Positions 1 through 7,053 are shown, counted from the first letter of the stretch. The stretch: 32,140 nucleotides of DNA from Kiritimatiellia bacterium (GCA_016296065.1 JAEDKA010000044.1:1-32140), one strand, 5' to 3'. The notes: generated by a model not told the origin, from the letters alone. Translations and numbers: made by a program.

Positions 1-105
1 GTCCCGCGAAGCGCAAAACATGACAACATAGACTATGCAGCGACGTTTGGCACTGCACAAATGTCTCGTTGCACCCGCGTTCGAGCAAGATTGGTTGGGC
101 CGCGT

Positions 106-783
106 TCATGGCACCATTGCCAGCAGCTTGGCGATCTCCCTCGCGTCGCGGGTGGTGTAGGAAGTGACGCGACGGCCGAGGCAGTTGATGGACGAGCCAA
201 GGCCATGCAGCTCAGTGTTGTCGATAATGAGGAATCGATCGTGGAAGTCGTCGGAGTAGGTGACGGCGAGGCCCTTGTACTGGCGGTTGAACTTCGCGAT
301 TTCGGTCTGTGTCGGTTTGCCGCGATCTTTGCAGACAAGGCGAACCTTTACGCCGGGCCGCTTCTTCGAAAGAACCTCCAGCGTGACAGCGTCAGAATAC
401 GGGTCGATGGCACGTTCACTTCGCAAAATGCTGGACAACATGGCAATGCCCTGCTCTGTGAATGCATAAGCGCCGTATCTGTCTCCGCCTCTGTTTGAGG
501 TGCCAAATTGGCACCTCAAACTCTTCATGTCCCGCTCTGAGATTTCAATCATGAAATCCGACGGGAAACGACGCATGTTGCGCTTGACTTGACGTTTCAG
601 CTGTTTTGTCTCAACGCCATACAATTCGGCCAAGTCATAATCAAGCATGACCTGAAATCCTTGAAATGGCATAATTCGTTTGACAATCGCTTTGTCGTCC
701 TTTGTCGCAATTCCGTCGAATGTCGCAAATTGCGACTTTAAATCGATTTCACTTGCCGAGCGAAGCTTTTGCTGATTTTTCAT
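106..783 (-). CDS. ORF6N-domain protein fused to a truncated phospholipase-D-like tail
   Basis: 225 residues. Residues about 33-124 match the ORF6N DNA-binding domain found in phage and bacterial accessory proteins: IMPFQGFQVMLDYDLAELYG near the start, then RRFPSDFMIE, and the closing YAFTEQGIAMLSSILRSERA. Residues about 126-212 resemble the phospholipase-D-like module often found near ORF6N genes, with KKRPGVKV and the HDRFLIID motif (a half HKD-type motif with Arg for Lys). The two parts join abruptly at SERA/IDPYSD: the helix and linker that normally follow SERA are missing, so I infer an in-frame deletion or fusion. Start ATG at 783 is preceded by GGAGG six bases upstream. ORF6N is thought to bind DNA; a nuclease role for the tail is unlikely because only one half-motif is present. 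Lies at the promoter-distal end of the AT-rich island. ORF6N part firm; function of the fusion unknown. Confidence 0.85.
   Translation of the reverse strand: MKNQQKLRSASEIDLKSQFATFDGIATKDDKAIVKRIMPFQGFQVMLDYDLAELYGVETKQLKRQVKRNMRRFPSDFMIEISERDMKSLRCQFGTSNRGGDRYGAYAFTEQGIAMLSSILRSERAIDPYSDAVTLEVLSKKRPGVKVRLVCKDRGKPTQTEIAKFNRQYKGLAVTYSDDFHDRFLIIDNTELHGLGSSINCLGRRVTSYTTRDAREIAKLLAMVP
493..521. repeat. Perfect 29-bp palindrome inside the ORF6N gene
   Basis: Two 14-base arms, GTTTGAGGTGCCAA and its exact complement, flank a single central A. It lies in the codons for the LRCQFGTSN stretch of the ORF6N protein. A second perfect palindrome (GTCGCAA, central A, TTGCGAC) lies at 722-736 in the same gene, close to its start. 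Both are seen directly. Either could be an operator for the encoded DNA-binding protein or a by-product of codon constraint; the sequence alone cannot decide. Confidence 0.75.
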
Positions 784-972
784 AATGGCCTCCGGGGTAT
801 ACAGTTGTCCTGCCTTAGCAGTAACCCCTCGCGGACACCCTCCGCTGGTTATATTGGCCCTGCTGCGCCTGCCCGTTGGCCTCGCGGATTCACGCTTTCA
901 ACGCCTTAGCTCCGGCATGAGTCGCCCGCGATTAAATCAGCATCATTTCCGATGGCCCTCCTGCACGATTTT

Positions 973-1281
973 TTAGACCGTCATCCTCTTCGGAGAAAGC
1001 ACTGGTATTGTACCATATTTTCGGACGCTTGTGAGCGGGCTGTGAGCCAACATGGCCAAAGGCGCTTCGGCATTGCTAAAATCAAGCGTCTCGACATTCC
1101 GCTCCACCGCCTTGACGCGCACCTCGGCGGGCGCCTGCGCCACCGGCGCTTCCGGCGACGATGCCGGCTACTGGCGGTTGCGCGACGCAACGACAACGGC
1201 AACCGCCGCCGCTAGAAGCAGCGCAGCCCCACAAGCTATCATTATTACCAAGCACTTCTTATTTGCACTAATAAAGTTCAT
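973..1281 (-). pseudogene. Broken paralogue of the small signal-anchored protein at 2755-3021
   Basis: Starting at ATG 1281 the frame gives MNFISANKKCLVIMIACG, then a hydrophobic LLLAAAVAVVVA segment and ASRNRQ, followed by an in-frame TAG. Beyond the stop the same frame continues to 973 as PASSPEAPVAQAPAEVRVKA and then AVERNVETLDFSNAEA. This matches the intact copy at 2755-3021 (VAQTPAEVRVNAVERKGETL, DFSNAEA). So one nonsense codon interrupts a 102-codon gene. About 84 bp are roughly 90 % identical between the copies. Function unknown; the layout is an N-terminal membrane anchor or signal peptide plus a short polar tail. The final codons contain TGGTACAAT, an extended -10-like sequence that might now drive something downstream. 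I consider this a decayed duplicate. Confidence 0.7.
1063..1146. repeat. 84-bp direct repeat, copy 1 (copy 2 at 2827-2910)
   Basis: Counted by eye, about 76 of 84 positions match the copy at 2827-2910, including an identical first 30 bases beginning CGCTTCGGCATTGCTAAAAT. Both copies encode, on the minus strand, the APAEVRV...AVER...ETLDFSNAEA portion of the paralogous small proteins. Their similarity at DNA level indicates a fairly recent duplication or recombination. Confidence 0.8.
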
Positions 1282-1335
1282 AATCGTCATTCACAACGTT
1301 CTAATCCCATGCCCCATTGCCTAACAATGCAACAC

Positions 1336-1767
1336 CTAATGTTTCTGTCCATTTAGAATGCCCTTCCACAATTTTAGAGTGTCCTTCGACATTCCTTCTA
1401 CGACTGCTGTTTCTATGCAACGCCGAACATCATCACGCCCCGACATATAAACATCCTTAAGCACTCGTAAAAGAAACCTCTTGCCTTCTATATCATACCC
1501 AACAATACCATTCCCACATGCCAAAAACGGGCAGAAATCCAGAGCTGCCATATAGCCGCTCAGCCCTATCAGGGTTTTATCATCCTCCGGATGAGAAAAT
1601 GCCTCACGCCAGCATTTCCCAAGAAACGACTTTACATCATCCCATCTTGGCAAAGTTTCCATTTGCCTCAGCTGATTAATGTCCGTCAATGTTTCATATG
1701 CTTGCTTCTGATATAAATGATTGCCATTTATCTCTGACATGAGACAATTGTAAAGTTCATCTTCCAT
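1336..1767 (-). CDS. Hypothetical cytoplasmic protein, immunity-protein-like context
   Basis: 143 residues, starting MEDELYNCLMSEINGNHLYQ, with no signal peptide or membrane segment, unlike its neighbours. Predicted mainly helical with a hydrophobic centre (LSGYMAALDFCPFLACGNGI) and a charged C-terminus ending KGILNGQKH. AGGAG lies upstream of the ATG at 1767. I do not recognise the family. The small size, AT-rich codon use and position beside an RHS fragment and lipoproteins fit an orphan immunity protein, but that is inference from context only. It lies 29 bases beyond the end of the lipoprotein gene at 1797-2384 and is probably co-transcribed with it. Confidence 0.75.
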   Translation of the reverse strand: MEDELYNCLMSEINGNHLYQKQAYETLTDINQLRQMETLPRWDDVKSFLGKCWREAFSHPEDDKTLIGLSGYMAALDFCPFLACGNGIVGYDIEGKRFLLRVLKDVYMSGRDDVRRCIETAVVEGMSKDTLKLWKGILNGQKH

Positions 1768-1796
1768 CTGTACTCCTATTGCTCGAGTTTAACGTT

Positions 1797-2384
1797 TTAC
1801 AACTCAACATTCCAACCCCTCGCAGTCTCACGAGAGGTCCACCTCTCCCGTGGTCTCTTGATAAAGGAAAATCTTGTGCAGCACTCATCCCAAAACAAAA
1901 CTCCATCCAAGCACAACACAACAATCTGTTCTTCACGACTAGACAAAGGCATTGATTTCGCCTTATCAATAGGAACTGGAACCATCTTAATTTGCACTCT
2001 TGGATAGGCATCAATCGCCTTTACAAAAAAAGCTTTTGCCGAAGGCGATGCCTTAACGTCATATCTATAAATCACATCTATCCGATTGACTAACTCATAT
2101 CCATCCACATCCACACAAATGCTCAATTCGCCTTGAACGTTAAATGTGGCATTTCGACCGCACACCATACCAAATGGGCGAACTTCACCATCATCAGAAT
2201 CCCGCAATTCATTGTCCCAATTGCCCTTGACTTCATTTCGATATTTCAACTGATACGGAATATCCACAACCTTAACGGGAAAATCAACGCCATCAACACG
2301 AACCGTTGACATTTCGCAATCCTTTTCTGCACATCCGAAAATTACAAGCAAGCAAATTAACAACAACAGTCTGCAACAATCCAT
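1797..2384 (-). CDS. Putative lipoprotein of unknown function
   Basis: 195 residues. The N-terminus MDCCRLLLLICLLVIFGC is a short lipoprotein signal ending in a plausible lipobox (IFGC), so the mature protein would begin at the Cys near residue 18 and be lipid-anchored. The remainder (VRVDGVDFPVKVVDIPYQL, then GELSICVDVDGYELVNRIDV) looks beta-rich and has no motif I know. The ATG at 2384 has GGGGAGG five bases upstream, and that site overlaps the stop codon of the RHS fragment before it (2387), so the two are translationally adjacent. Base composition is more AT-rich than the genes beyond 8.4 kb. Candidate periplasmic binding or immunity protein; function not assigned. Confidence 0.8.
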   Translation of the reverse strand: MDCCRLLLLICLLVIFGCAEKDCEMSTVRVDGVDFPVKVVDIPYQLKYRNEVKGNWDNELRDSDDGEVRPFGMVCGRNATFNVQGELSICVDVDGYELVNRIDVIYRYDVKASPSAKAFFVKAIDAYPRVQIKMVPVPIDKAKSMPLSSREEQIVVLCLDGVLFWDECCTRFSFIKRPRERWTSRETARGWNVEL

Positions 2385-2386
2385 GA

Positions 2387-2758
2387 TTACCTCCCCTGGA
2401 GTGAAGGTTTGGACTTCCGAGGTACGATCTTTTGTCCTTTGCCATCGCCACTCGCATCATTGACATTTAAAGTTTGAAGTTCAAAGTTGGCGATTTGCAA
2501 GTAGCCATCATAGACGAACCGCAGGTCATTCTTCGTCACACGACGCCCCATGCGGTCGAAGGACATCGAGAGAAGTGTGGGAGTGGAGGAGTTATGAGTG
2601 GAGGAGTTGAGAGTGGGTGAGTTTGTAAAAACGCACTCCCAGAGTACCGGGCGGTTTTCGCCGTTGTAGGTGACGGACCAGCCATCAAACGCCGTGGTCG
2701 TGACTTGCCCGGCGAGGTTTTGGAGCGACGTGCGCTTGCCTTCTGCATTGTATGTCAT
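2387..2758 (-). CDS. RHS/YD-repeat protein fragment, probably a remnant
   Basis: 123 codons from ATG 2758. RHS-type repeat sequence is visible: TYNAEGKRTSLQNLAGQ, then DRMGRRVTKNDLRFVYDGYL followed by QIAN, as in the repeats that build RHS beta-cages. A full RHS protein is more than 1000 residues, so this is a piece. The same frame stays open upstream of the ATG through RTEAYIDGIWYTISRNR, which also suggests a fragment of something longer. A low-complexity insert encodes pentapeptides of the form NSSTx from a 15-bp tandem repeat at 2581-2610. The ATG overlaps the stop codon of the preceding small gene (ATGA at 2755-2758). It ends KPSLQGR just before the lipoprotein gene. No toxin domain follows. 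RHS assignment moderately sure; whether it is expressed is unknown. Confidence 0.6.
   Translation of the reverse strand: MTYNAEGKRTSLQNLAGQVTTTAFDGWSVTYNGENRPVLWECVFTNSPTLNSSTHNSSTPTLLSMSFDRMGRRVTKNDLRFVYDGYLQIANFELQTLNVNDASGDGKGQKIVPRKSKPSLQGR
2581..2617. repeat. 15-bp tandem repeat in the RHS fragment
   Basis: GAGTGGAGGAGTTAT at 2581-2595 is followed by GAGTGGAGGAGTTGA at 2596-2610 and a partial third unit. The unit is a multiple of three, so it encodes in-frame NSSTx pentapeptides on the minus strand. Probably a slippage product inside a linker. Confidence 0.7.
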
Positions 2759-3021
2759 GCGGTTTCGGGAGATAGTATACCAAATTCCATCAATGTACGC
2801 CTCGGTGCGCCTCTCAGAAATTTCGCCGCTTCGGCATTGCTAAAATCAAGCGTCTCACCCTTCCGCTCCACCGCATTGACGCGCACTTCGGCGGGTGTCT
2901 GCGCAACCGGCACTCCGAGCGATGGTAATAACTGCCGATGATTACGCGATGCTACAATGTCTGCAAGTGCCGCCACGAGCAACATGACCCCACAGACAAT
3001 TGCTATCTTCCGTTTTATCAT
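2755..3021 (-). CDS. Small signal-anchored protein, intact copy of a duplicated family
   Basis: 88 residues from ATG 3021 (MIKRKIAIVCGVMLLVAALA). A TTG start at 3045 is possible, but the basic N-terminus followed by a hydrophobic segment makes 3021 the natural start. After this single membrane segment or signal come ASRNHRQ and a polar tail with AQTPAEVRVNAVERKGETLD and FSNAEA. A broken paralogue lies at 973-1281, and the leader also resembles that of the LRR protein at 7054-8118. The last codons overlap in another frame with an RHS-like reading frame (RTEAYIDGIWY) and its stop overlaps the ATG of the RHS fragment. The C-terminal portion may therefore be the result of a fusion. No function recognised; most likely an inner-membrane-anchored or secreted small protein. 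Confidence 0.65.
   Translation of the reverse strand: MIKRKIAIVCGVMLLVAALADIVASRNHRQLLPSLGVPVAQTPAEVRVNAVERKGETLDFSNAEAAKFLRGAPRRTLMEFGILSPETA
2777..2806. repeat. 30-bp dispersed repeat, copy 1 (copy 2 at 7001-7030)
   Basis: 26 of 30 bases match 7001-7030. In one minus-strand frame both copies encode TEA(Y/F)IDGIWY. The minus strand also reads GGAATTTGGTA, close to the extended -10 sequences seen at other genes here, so the repeat may be a coding remnant, a promoter, or both. Each copy lies at the 3' end of a gene carrying the shared leader. Confidence 0.65.
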
Positions 3022-3095
3022 CTTAAAATTTGCAGATCCACACAAATCAATCTATCTCACACAGTTGCTAACCCTTTTAAGTTAAATCTTCCTCA

Positions 3096-3692
3096 TCACA
3101 GAAAGCACTTACTATAATCATAGATGAGTTTGACAAACAGAAATTCTCGGACGAAAGGAACGAGTTGAAGACCACAAAAGGCCAAAGCCTGGAACGATTG
3201 ATCAACTAGGCAAGAAGAACGCTTGAATTCCGAAATTGGTATCTGCACATCTAGTTCCATCGCCTGTGGGAGCCCATAGCTCACATATAAGACAGAGGAC
3301 GCGTCATCCTTTGGCAATCGGAAGATCGCAACACCTTTTCCAAAATTTAAAAAGTTCGTCCAATATGTCACAGACGATGCTAAGTCATCACCTGACCTTA
3401 AGATGCGGGGTTCTATAACCTCCAAATCCATCCCCTTAAAGATGCTGTCTTCTATAAATTCAACATTGTTCCACATAGACGGGAATTTAACTATGTAAAA
3501 GCAACTTCCCAATAAACAGATTCGGTGCATTCCTACACCGCAACGCTGAAAATCTTTCCTTGCCAGATGAATCTCACTACTGACCATCAAACCTTCCAAG
3601 TCACTCATTGCGATAGCGAACTCGCAACATGCAGGAGCAACAAGCATGCCCAGCACAAACAGCCCTTTCATAAGCAGAGTTTGGTCACTCAT
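3096..3692 (-). CDS. Putative secreted protein of unknown function
   Basis: 198 residues. Either MSDQTLLMKG at 3692 (AAGGA six bases upstream) or the internal Met eight codons later can start a signal peptide, MKGLFVLGMLVAPACCEFAI, with cleavage after a small residue near position 28. The mature part is rich in hydrophobic beta-like stretches (GVGMHRICLLGSCFYIVKFP, ELDVQIPISEF) and several Cys. No known motif is visible. It is AT-rich and is separated from the next gene upstream by about 215 bases with no feature I can identify. It could be a periplasmic partner protein of the island, but nothing in the sequence proves a role. Confidence 0.7.
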   Translation of the reverse strand: MSDQTLLMKGLFVLGMLVAPACCEFAIAMSDLEGLMVSSEIHLARKDFQRCGVGMHRICLLGSCFYIVKFPSMWNNVEFIEDSIFKGMDLEVIEPRILRSGDDLASSVTYWTNFLNFGKGVAIFRLPKDDASSVLYVSYGLPQAMELDVQIPISEFKRSSCLVDQSFQALAFCGLQLVPFVREFLFVKLIYDYSKCFL

Positions 3693-3906
3693 ATGATTCC
3701 TTCTGATTATTTACTTTCCCGCACATCGGTCGCCCTTTGCACGGCCTGCTCGGTCCTTCGGGCTATCCCCTCGCTTCGCTCGGCCCTCACTGCGTTCGGC
3801 GGATATGTCCTAATCGTACGTCGATTTCTTTACGATGTAGCTCCTTCCGCTATTAGTTCTGCCGAGCTTCGCTTGGCGTACTGACAATCGACCCTTCTTT
3901 GTTTCT

Positions 3907-4512
3907 TTAGTCTTGATTTCTTCTTAATAACAATCTAACCTTCAACGGCCCTTCATAAATATCATTCAGCAATTGCGCTCCATCCAAGTAAAAATCAAGA
4001 CCCTCTCTGGTACCATACTTATGTCCGTAATCAATCTCTATTTCTGAAATATCTTCCTTACGCGGTAAAACGCAATAACTCTCATATGCCGTCACTGCAG
4101 CGTCCGGATAGGAGATTCCCCATGTGAATTCCTTATAGGGTTGATTCCATCTTATAGTGCGTCTGACAGATTCGCCTACGTTCAGTATCACGAACCGATC
4201 CTTGACAGAGGACGACGGCAATTTCGGCACGATGGACTCATCCTCCGATGGTATAACCACGCGATCATGCGTAAGAGGCCATATCAACAATAGAAACACA
4301 AGCTCGCGATCCACAAGAATCGGCTTCTTTCCTGTGTTTTTCAATGAAACTGACAACCCAGAGTCATTGCACATTGCGGAAAGCTCCGCGACACCATCTG
4401 TGGCACAAGCCGACACATCCACCACTCCATCTTCAGTCGTACATCCGACTATCAGAGCAACTGCCGCCAACAGCCCGCACGAAATCTTGAGGTGCACAAT
4501 GCCTTTTGTCAT
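3907..4512 (-). CDS. Putative lipoprotein with an Ig-like fold
   Basis: 201 residues. MTKGIVHLKISCGLLAAVAL leads to IVGC, an acceptable lipobox, so Cys 24 would be acylated. Residues about 40-120 (GLSVSLKNTGKKPILVDREL, then RFVILNVGESVRRTIRW) look like an immunoglobulin-type beta-sandwich of the kind found in small periplasmic lipoproteins. The C-terminus ends LKVRLLLRRNQD. The ATG at 4512 has GGGGAA upstream, the ribosome-binding style seen repeatedly in this window. Lies downstream of the 4568-5527 gene with a 55-base gap, so probably co-transcribed. No enzyme motif seen. Family not recognised; surface or periplasmic location is the firmest statement. Confidence 0.75.
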   Translation of the reverse strand: MTKGIVHLKISCGLLAAVALIVGCTTEDGVVDVSACATDGVAELSAMCNDSGLSVSLKNTGKKPILVDRELVFLLLIWPLTHDRVVIPSEDESIVPKLPSSSVKDRFVILNVGESVRRTIRWNQPYKEFTWGISYPDAAVTAYESYCVLPRKEDISEIEIDYGHKYGTREGLDFYLDGAQLLNDIYEGPLKVRLLLRRNQD

Positions 4513-4567
4513 GATTATTCCCCGTAGTATAGTTCCATCGCGATAATGAGAGCGTCATTGATATCCT

Positions 4568-5527
4568 CTATTGAGCATCGCTTTGCATAGTAATGATGTC
4601 TTCTATCTTATAGCTTATTGAGCCCGCATACTGATGACTATCTATTGTATACGAAAATGGAATAGAGAATCTGCCGGCATGGGCATGAGCGCCATTCTTT
4701 TTAGCAACCAGTAAGATATATGTTGATTCACCACGATCAAGATCATCAAGATCATCCAAAGAAAAAAATGCATCGACATTCTCATCTTCGATCTTTCGAG
4801 GGAGTGTAAATGTAATTTTGTCTGCAACATCGTTGCGCAATATCACATAATGGCATGTCTCTTCTTTTAAATCAAGATTATCGAAATCAACAGAGAGATG
4901 TGCTTGGACTTCCCTGATGGGCAAAACTCCGTGTTTTGTCGCTCTGTCTACCGCTACCTGATTAGAAAAGACATCTACCATATTGACGCGCCCATCAAAG
5001 CCAGAGAAATACAGCCTAATTCCTAGATTGTGATAAGCAAGAAAAAACGTTGAGCACTCGCTATTTCTTGGCGTTTGCCATTTGACTTTTGACGATAATC
5101 CATATTGTTGCATAAATCGATATTTCCAATTTTTGGCAAGCGGAAGTTTACCCCATTGACTTTCTACTTTATCGGATTTGATTTCAGACATACAGTCTTT
5201 CAGCCCCTTTATCGTGCCGACAAAACATCGTCTTTGGTCTAAAGGATTATTTACCATCTCATCTAGTTTCACATAAAAGAATATTTCTGTGACTTTTGAC
5301 TTGTCATGGAGTACGCCAATAGAGCCATCATCAATATACCATACGTTGCTTCTATCGTCCTTGGCATGTATTCGCCCCTTGAGTGTTTCAAGGCTCATGC
5401 CAATAAAGCAGTCTGATTCAAGGCCAAGCCCCGGAACGATCTCTTTTGTACAGGACAACAAGGATTTATTGATGCACAAAATAATAAAGCATGTTATGCA
5501 TGTATAGACATCTTTGCGAATCTTCAT
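4568..5527 (-). CDS. Putative lipoprotein, 319 residues, unknown function
   Basis: I chose ATG 5527 (MKIRKDVYTCITCFIILCIN) over the more upstream 5548 because AAGGAG is placed correctly for it and because it begins the signal sequence. The signal ends in SLLSC, a lipobox. The N-terminal half (GLESDCFIGMSLETLKGRI, DDGSIGVLHDKSKVTEIFFY) is reminiscent of small periplasmic domains that read mineral or sugar state, but I cannot name it. The last third (HLSVDFDNLDLKEETCHYVI, PFSYTIDSHQYAG) looks like an Ig-type beta-sandwich with an acidic DDLDDLDRGE loop. AT-rich coding. Directly upstream is the folP fragment: the 3' border of that broken gene lies about 60 bases before this start. Function unknown. 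Confidence 0.78.
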   Translation of the reverse strand: MKIRKDVYTCITCFIILCINKSLLSCTKEIVPGLGLESDCFIGMSLETLKGRIHAKDDRSNVWYIDDGSIGVLHDKSKVTEIFFYVKLDEMVNNPLDQRRCFVGTIKGLKDCMSEIKSDKVESQWGKLPLAKNWKYRFMQQYGLSSKVKWQTPRNSECSTFFLAYHNLGIRLYFSGFDGRVNMVDVFSNQVAVDRATKHGVLPIREVQAHLSVDFDNLDLKEETCHYVILRNDVADKITFTLPRKIEDENVDAFFSLDDLDDLDRGESTYILLVAKKNGAHAHAGRFSIPFSYTIDSHQYAGSISYKIEDIITMQSDAQ

Positions 5528-5555
5528 TTCTTTTGCTCCTTCTTGCATGCATCTA

Positions 5556-5747
5556 TTATTTCATCAATATATTCATGGCACAACTTTCCGGACGCGTCGA
5601 CTCTCCGCCTATGTCGATTATCTCCGCGCCCTCCGCAACAAGGTTCCTCGCGCGCCGTATCGCCTCCTCCGGCGAATTGAACTTTCCGCCGTCCGAAAAG
5701 GAGTCCGGCGTGACGTTGACGATCCCCATCACCTTGCATGTAGTCAT
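5556..5747 (-). pseudogene. folP: Dihydropteroate synthase, N-terminal fragment
   Basis: The first 55 or so codons are unmistakable DHPS: MGIVNVTPDSFSDGGKF near the N-terminus, which forms the first active-site loop, then SPEEAIRRARNLVAEGAEII and DIGGESTRP, the second conserved loop that binds pterin and sulfa drugs in the family. A complete enzyme has about 270 residues. Here, immediately after GGESTRPE, the sequence changes to SCAMNILMK and stops. In another frame across the junction the DNA reads KLCHEYIDEIIDACKKEQKK and stop, which looks like the genuine end of an unrelated protein, so the break is a recombination joint near 5590. The promoter and ribosome-binding site (AGAGGAAAG) are intact. 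The fragment cannot be an active enzyme because the rest of the TIM barrel is absent. Confidence 0.85.
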
Positions 5748-5772
5748 ATCTGCAGCTTTCCTCTCGCCGCAA

Positions 5773-5802
5773 AGTATACCACAAACGCCGAGATTCAGAC
5801 AA
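5773..5802 (-). promoter_or_regulatory. Promoter of the folP fragment
   Basis: On the minus strand TTGTCT (-35) is followed after 18 bases by TATACT (-10), with TGG directly before the -10 giving an extended -10. About 25 bases later comes the ribosome-binding site and the ATG at 5747. Inferred from consensus only. Confidence 0.55.
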
Positions 5803-5876
5803 CGTCAAACATATACAGTACAACTTATACAGAAATGCCCGACCCTTTAGCCCCATGCGTTAGCTTCAACACTTTG

Positions 5877-6140
5877 TCATGAAATTGCTATAAAAAATCC
5901 AACCAATAACAATGCCCCGATCAATGCAACACATGCACCAACTAACGGCATCTTTCCTGAGCGCTCCGCCAAAAACTTTATGTAATCTGATATATCTCTC
6001 TTGAATCCATATTCAATAATCTGCTTAAATGGATTCCCTTCTTTTAGGGCATTAGCAACTCCCCATAAATACATGACAAGCCCAGACATAATCATCAAGA
6101 TTAAAGCAACCGGAATCAAGACTATAAATAATATGCGCAT
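5877..6140 (-). CDS. Small membrane protein, two transmembrane segments
   Basis: 87 residues. An N-terminal hydrophobic segment (MRILFIVLIPVALILMIMSG) and a C-terminal one (LVGACVALIGALLLVGFFIA) flank a charged loop, NPFKQIIEYGFKRDISDYIK, of about 35 residues. GGGGAAAG precedes the ATG at 6140. It follows the three-helix protein at 6157-6504 by 16 bases and is almost certainly in the same transcript. No family recognised. Paired small membrane proteins are typical of membrane-acting immunity or holin-like functions, but this is only context. Confidence 0.75.
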   Translation of the reverse strand: MRILFIVLIPVALILMIMSGLVMYLWGVANALKEGNPFKQIIEYGFKRDISDYIKFLAERSGKMPLVGACVALIGALLLVGFFIAIS

Positions 6141-6156
6141 TGTTCTTTCCCCTATA

Positions 6157-6504
6157 TCATGTGTAATTCAACCATAATACAAGAATGGTCACTTTCAAAC
6201 AAATACTTAAGACAAGCAACAGACCTCCAACCCACACAAACGTCTTAATATGCGCGACAATCCATTGCAATAACCTTTCACAATTTGATCTTGGATGCTG
6301 AACAATCGACCCCAAGAGTGTGTATTTCAGCAAAAGGCCCAATCCTGCGATGGAAAGGGACAGTCCTCCAATAGATGCTGTTATAATAGCAACAACTGCA
6401 AATAATATAATGACATTCATATAACTTATAACCCTACGGTTTAAAGGGAGCTGTGAAATCCCATGTTCCAAATTCTGACTCCAAGTCAATGGGACCCAAA
6501 CCAT
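6157..6504 (-). CDS. Membrane protein, about three transmembrane segments
   Basis: I take ATG 6504 (MVWVPLTWSQNLEHGISQLP) with GGAGG eleven bases upstream; a TTG at 6523-6525 would add seven residues. Hydrophobic stretches at roughly residues 29-48 and 50-64 (MNVIILFAVVAIITASIGG, SLSIAGLGLLLKYTLLG) and near the end (VGGLLLVLSICLKVTILVLW) are separated by a basic loop with HPRSNCERLLQWIVAHIK. Unknown family. It lies between two other small membrane proteins with gaps of 16 and about 40 bases, consistent with one operon of three membrane proteins. Confidence 0.7.
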   Translation of the reverse strand: MVWVPLTWSQNLEHGISQLPLNRRVISYMNVIILFAVVAIITASIGGLSLSIAGLGLLLKYTLLGSIVQHPRSNCERLLQWIVAHIKTFVWVGGLLLVLSICLKVTILVLWLNYT

Positions 6505-6543
6505 ATCCAAATGCACCTCCGCCAATCCATCCTTTACCTTTCC

Positions 6544-6933
6544 TCACTCAGAGGCTTTATCAAGATGCCATTTCTTTCTAAAACATATATCTTTCCCTTC
6601 GTCCGGTGTTTTATCAATCAAAGCTCCATTCCCATCAAAAACCATCACAGGGCAACCAGATGACGGGAAGATTAACTGATCCGATGCCTTCATATAAACA
6701 ATCCTCAACTGAGCGTCGCCCTTCATGATGTCAAGCTCTTTGCAAATATCATCTGCACAAGAGGCAATCAGTTCAGAATAACTGGATATGGAAAAATATG
6801 ATTGCAACCTTCTCTCTTCTATGCGTATACCAGCAAAAAACCAAACTATGCATGCGGCAAGTGGACTGAGGAATATCATAAATTCCAAAGGACGTTGCCC
6901 GATTCCCAAGATATGTTTAATATAGCATTGCAT
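6544..6933 (-). CDS. Small membrane-anchored protein of unknown function
   Basis: 129 residues. One hydrophobic segment at about residues 18-36 (MIFLSPLAACIVWFFAG) follows a short cytoplasmic tail, and a soluble domain of about 90 residues follows (ASCADDICKELDIMKGDAQL, VMVFDGNGALIDKTPDEGKD). The ATG at 6933 has GGAG eight bases upstream. The soluble part probably faces the periplasm. No domain recognised. First gene of the three-gene membrane-protein run; upstream lies the 30-bp repeat that ends the LRR gene region. Confidence 0.72.
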   Translation of the reverse strand: MQCYIKHILGIGQRPLEFMIFLSPLAACIVWFFAGIRIEERRLQSYFSISSYSELIASCADDICKELDIMKGDAQLRIVYMKASDQLIFPSSGCPVMVFDGNGALIDKTPDEGKDICFRKKWHLDKASE

Positions 6934-7000
6934 TTAGATATCTCCATTATCATATGCATTTATCCGCCTTAGAAGTCTCTTTTGTCATTGCAATTCTCCT

Positions 7001-7030
7001 GTACCAAATTCCGTCGATGAACGCCTCGGT
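7001..7030. repeat. 30-bp dispersed repeat, copy 2 (copy 1 at 2777-2806)
   Basis: Lies just beyond the stop of the LRR gene. The minus-strand frame through it reads KTEAFIDGIWYRRIAMTKET and continues a few codons to a stop. It differs from copy 1 at four positions. The surrounding sequence otherwise differs, so it is a short shared module and not a whole-gene duplication. Confidence 0.65.
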
Positions 7031-7053
7031 TTTTTGCTGGCGGTCTCGCCGTA

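Noticed and set aside
3693..3906. Possible small gene in the 214-base gap
   Set aside because: The gap has open plus-strand codons but no RBS or sensible protein; only repetitive TTCGCTCGG-type sequence is seen.
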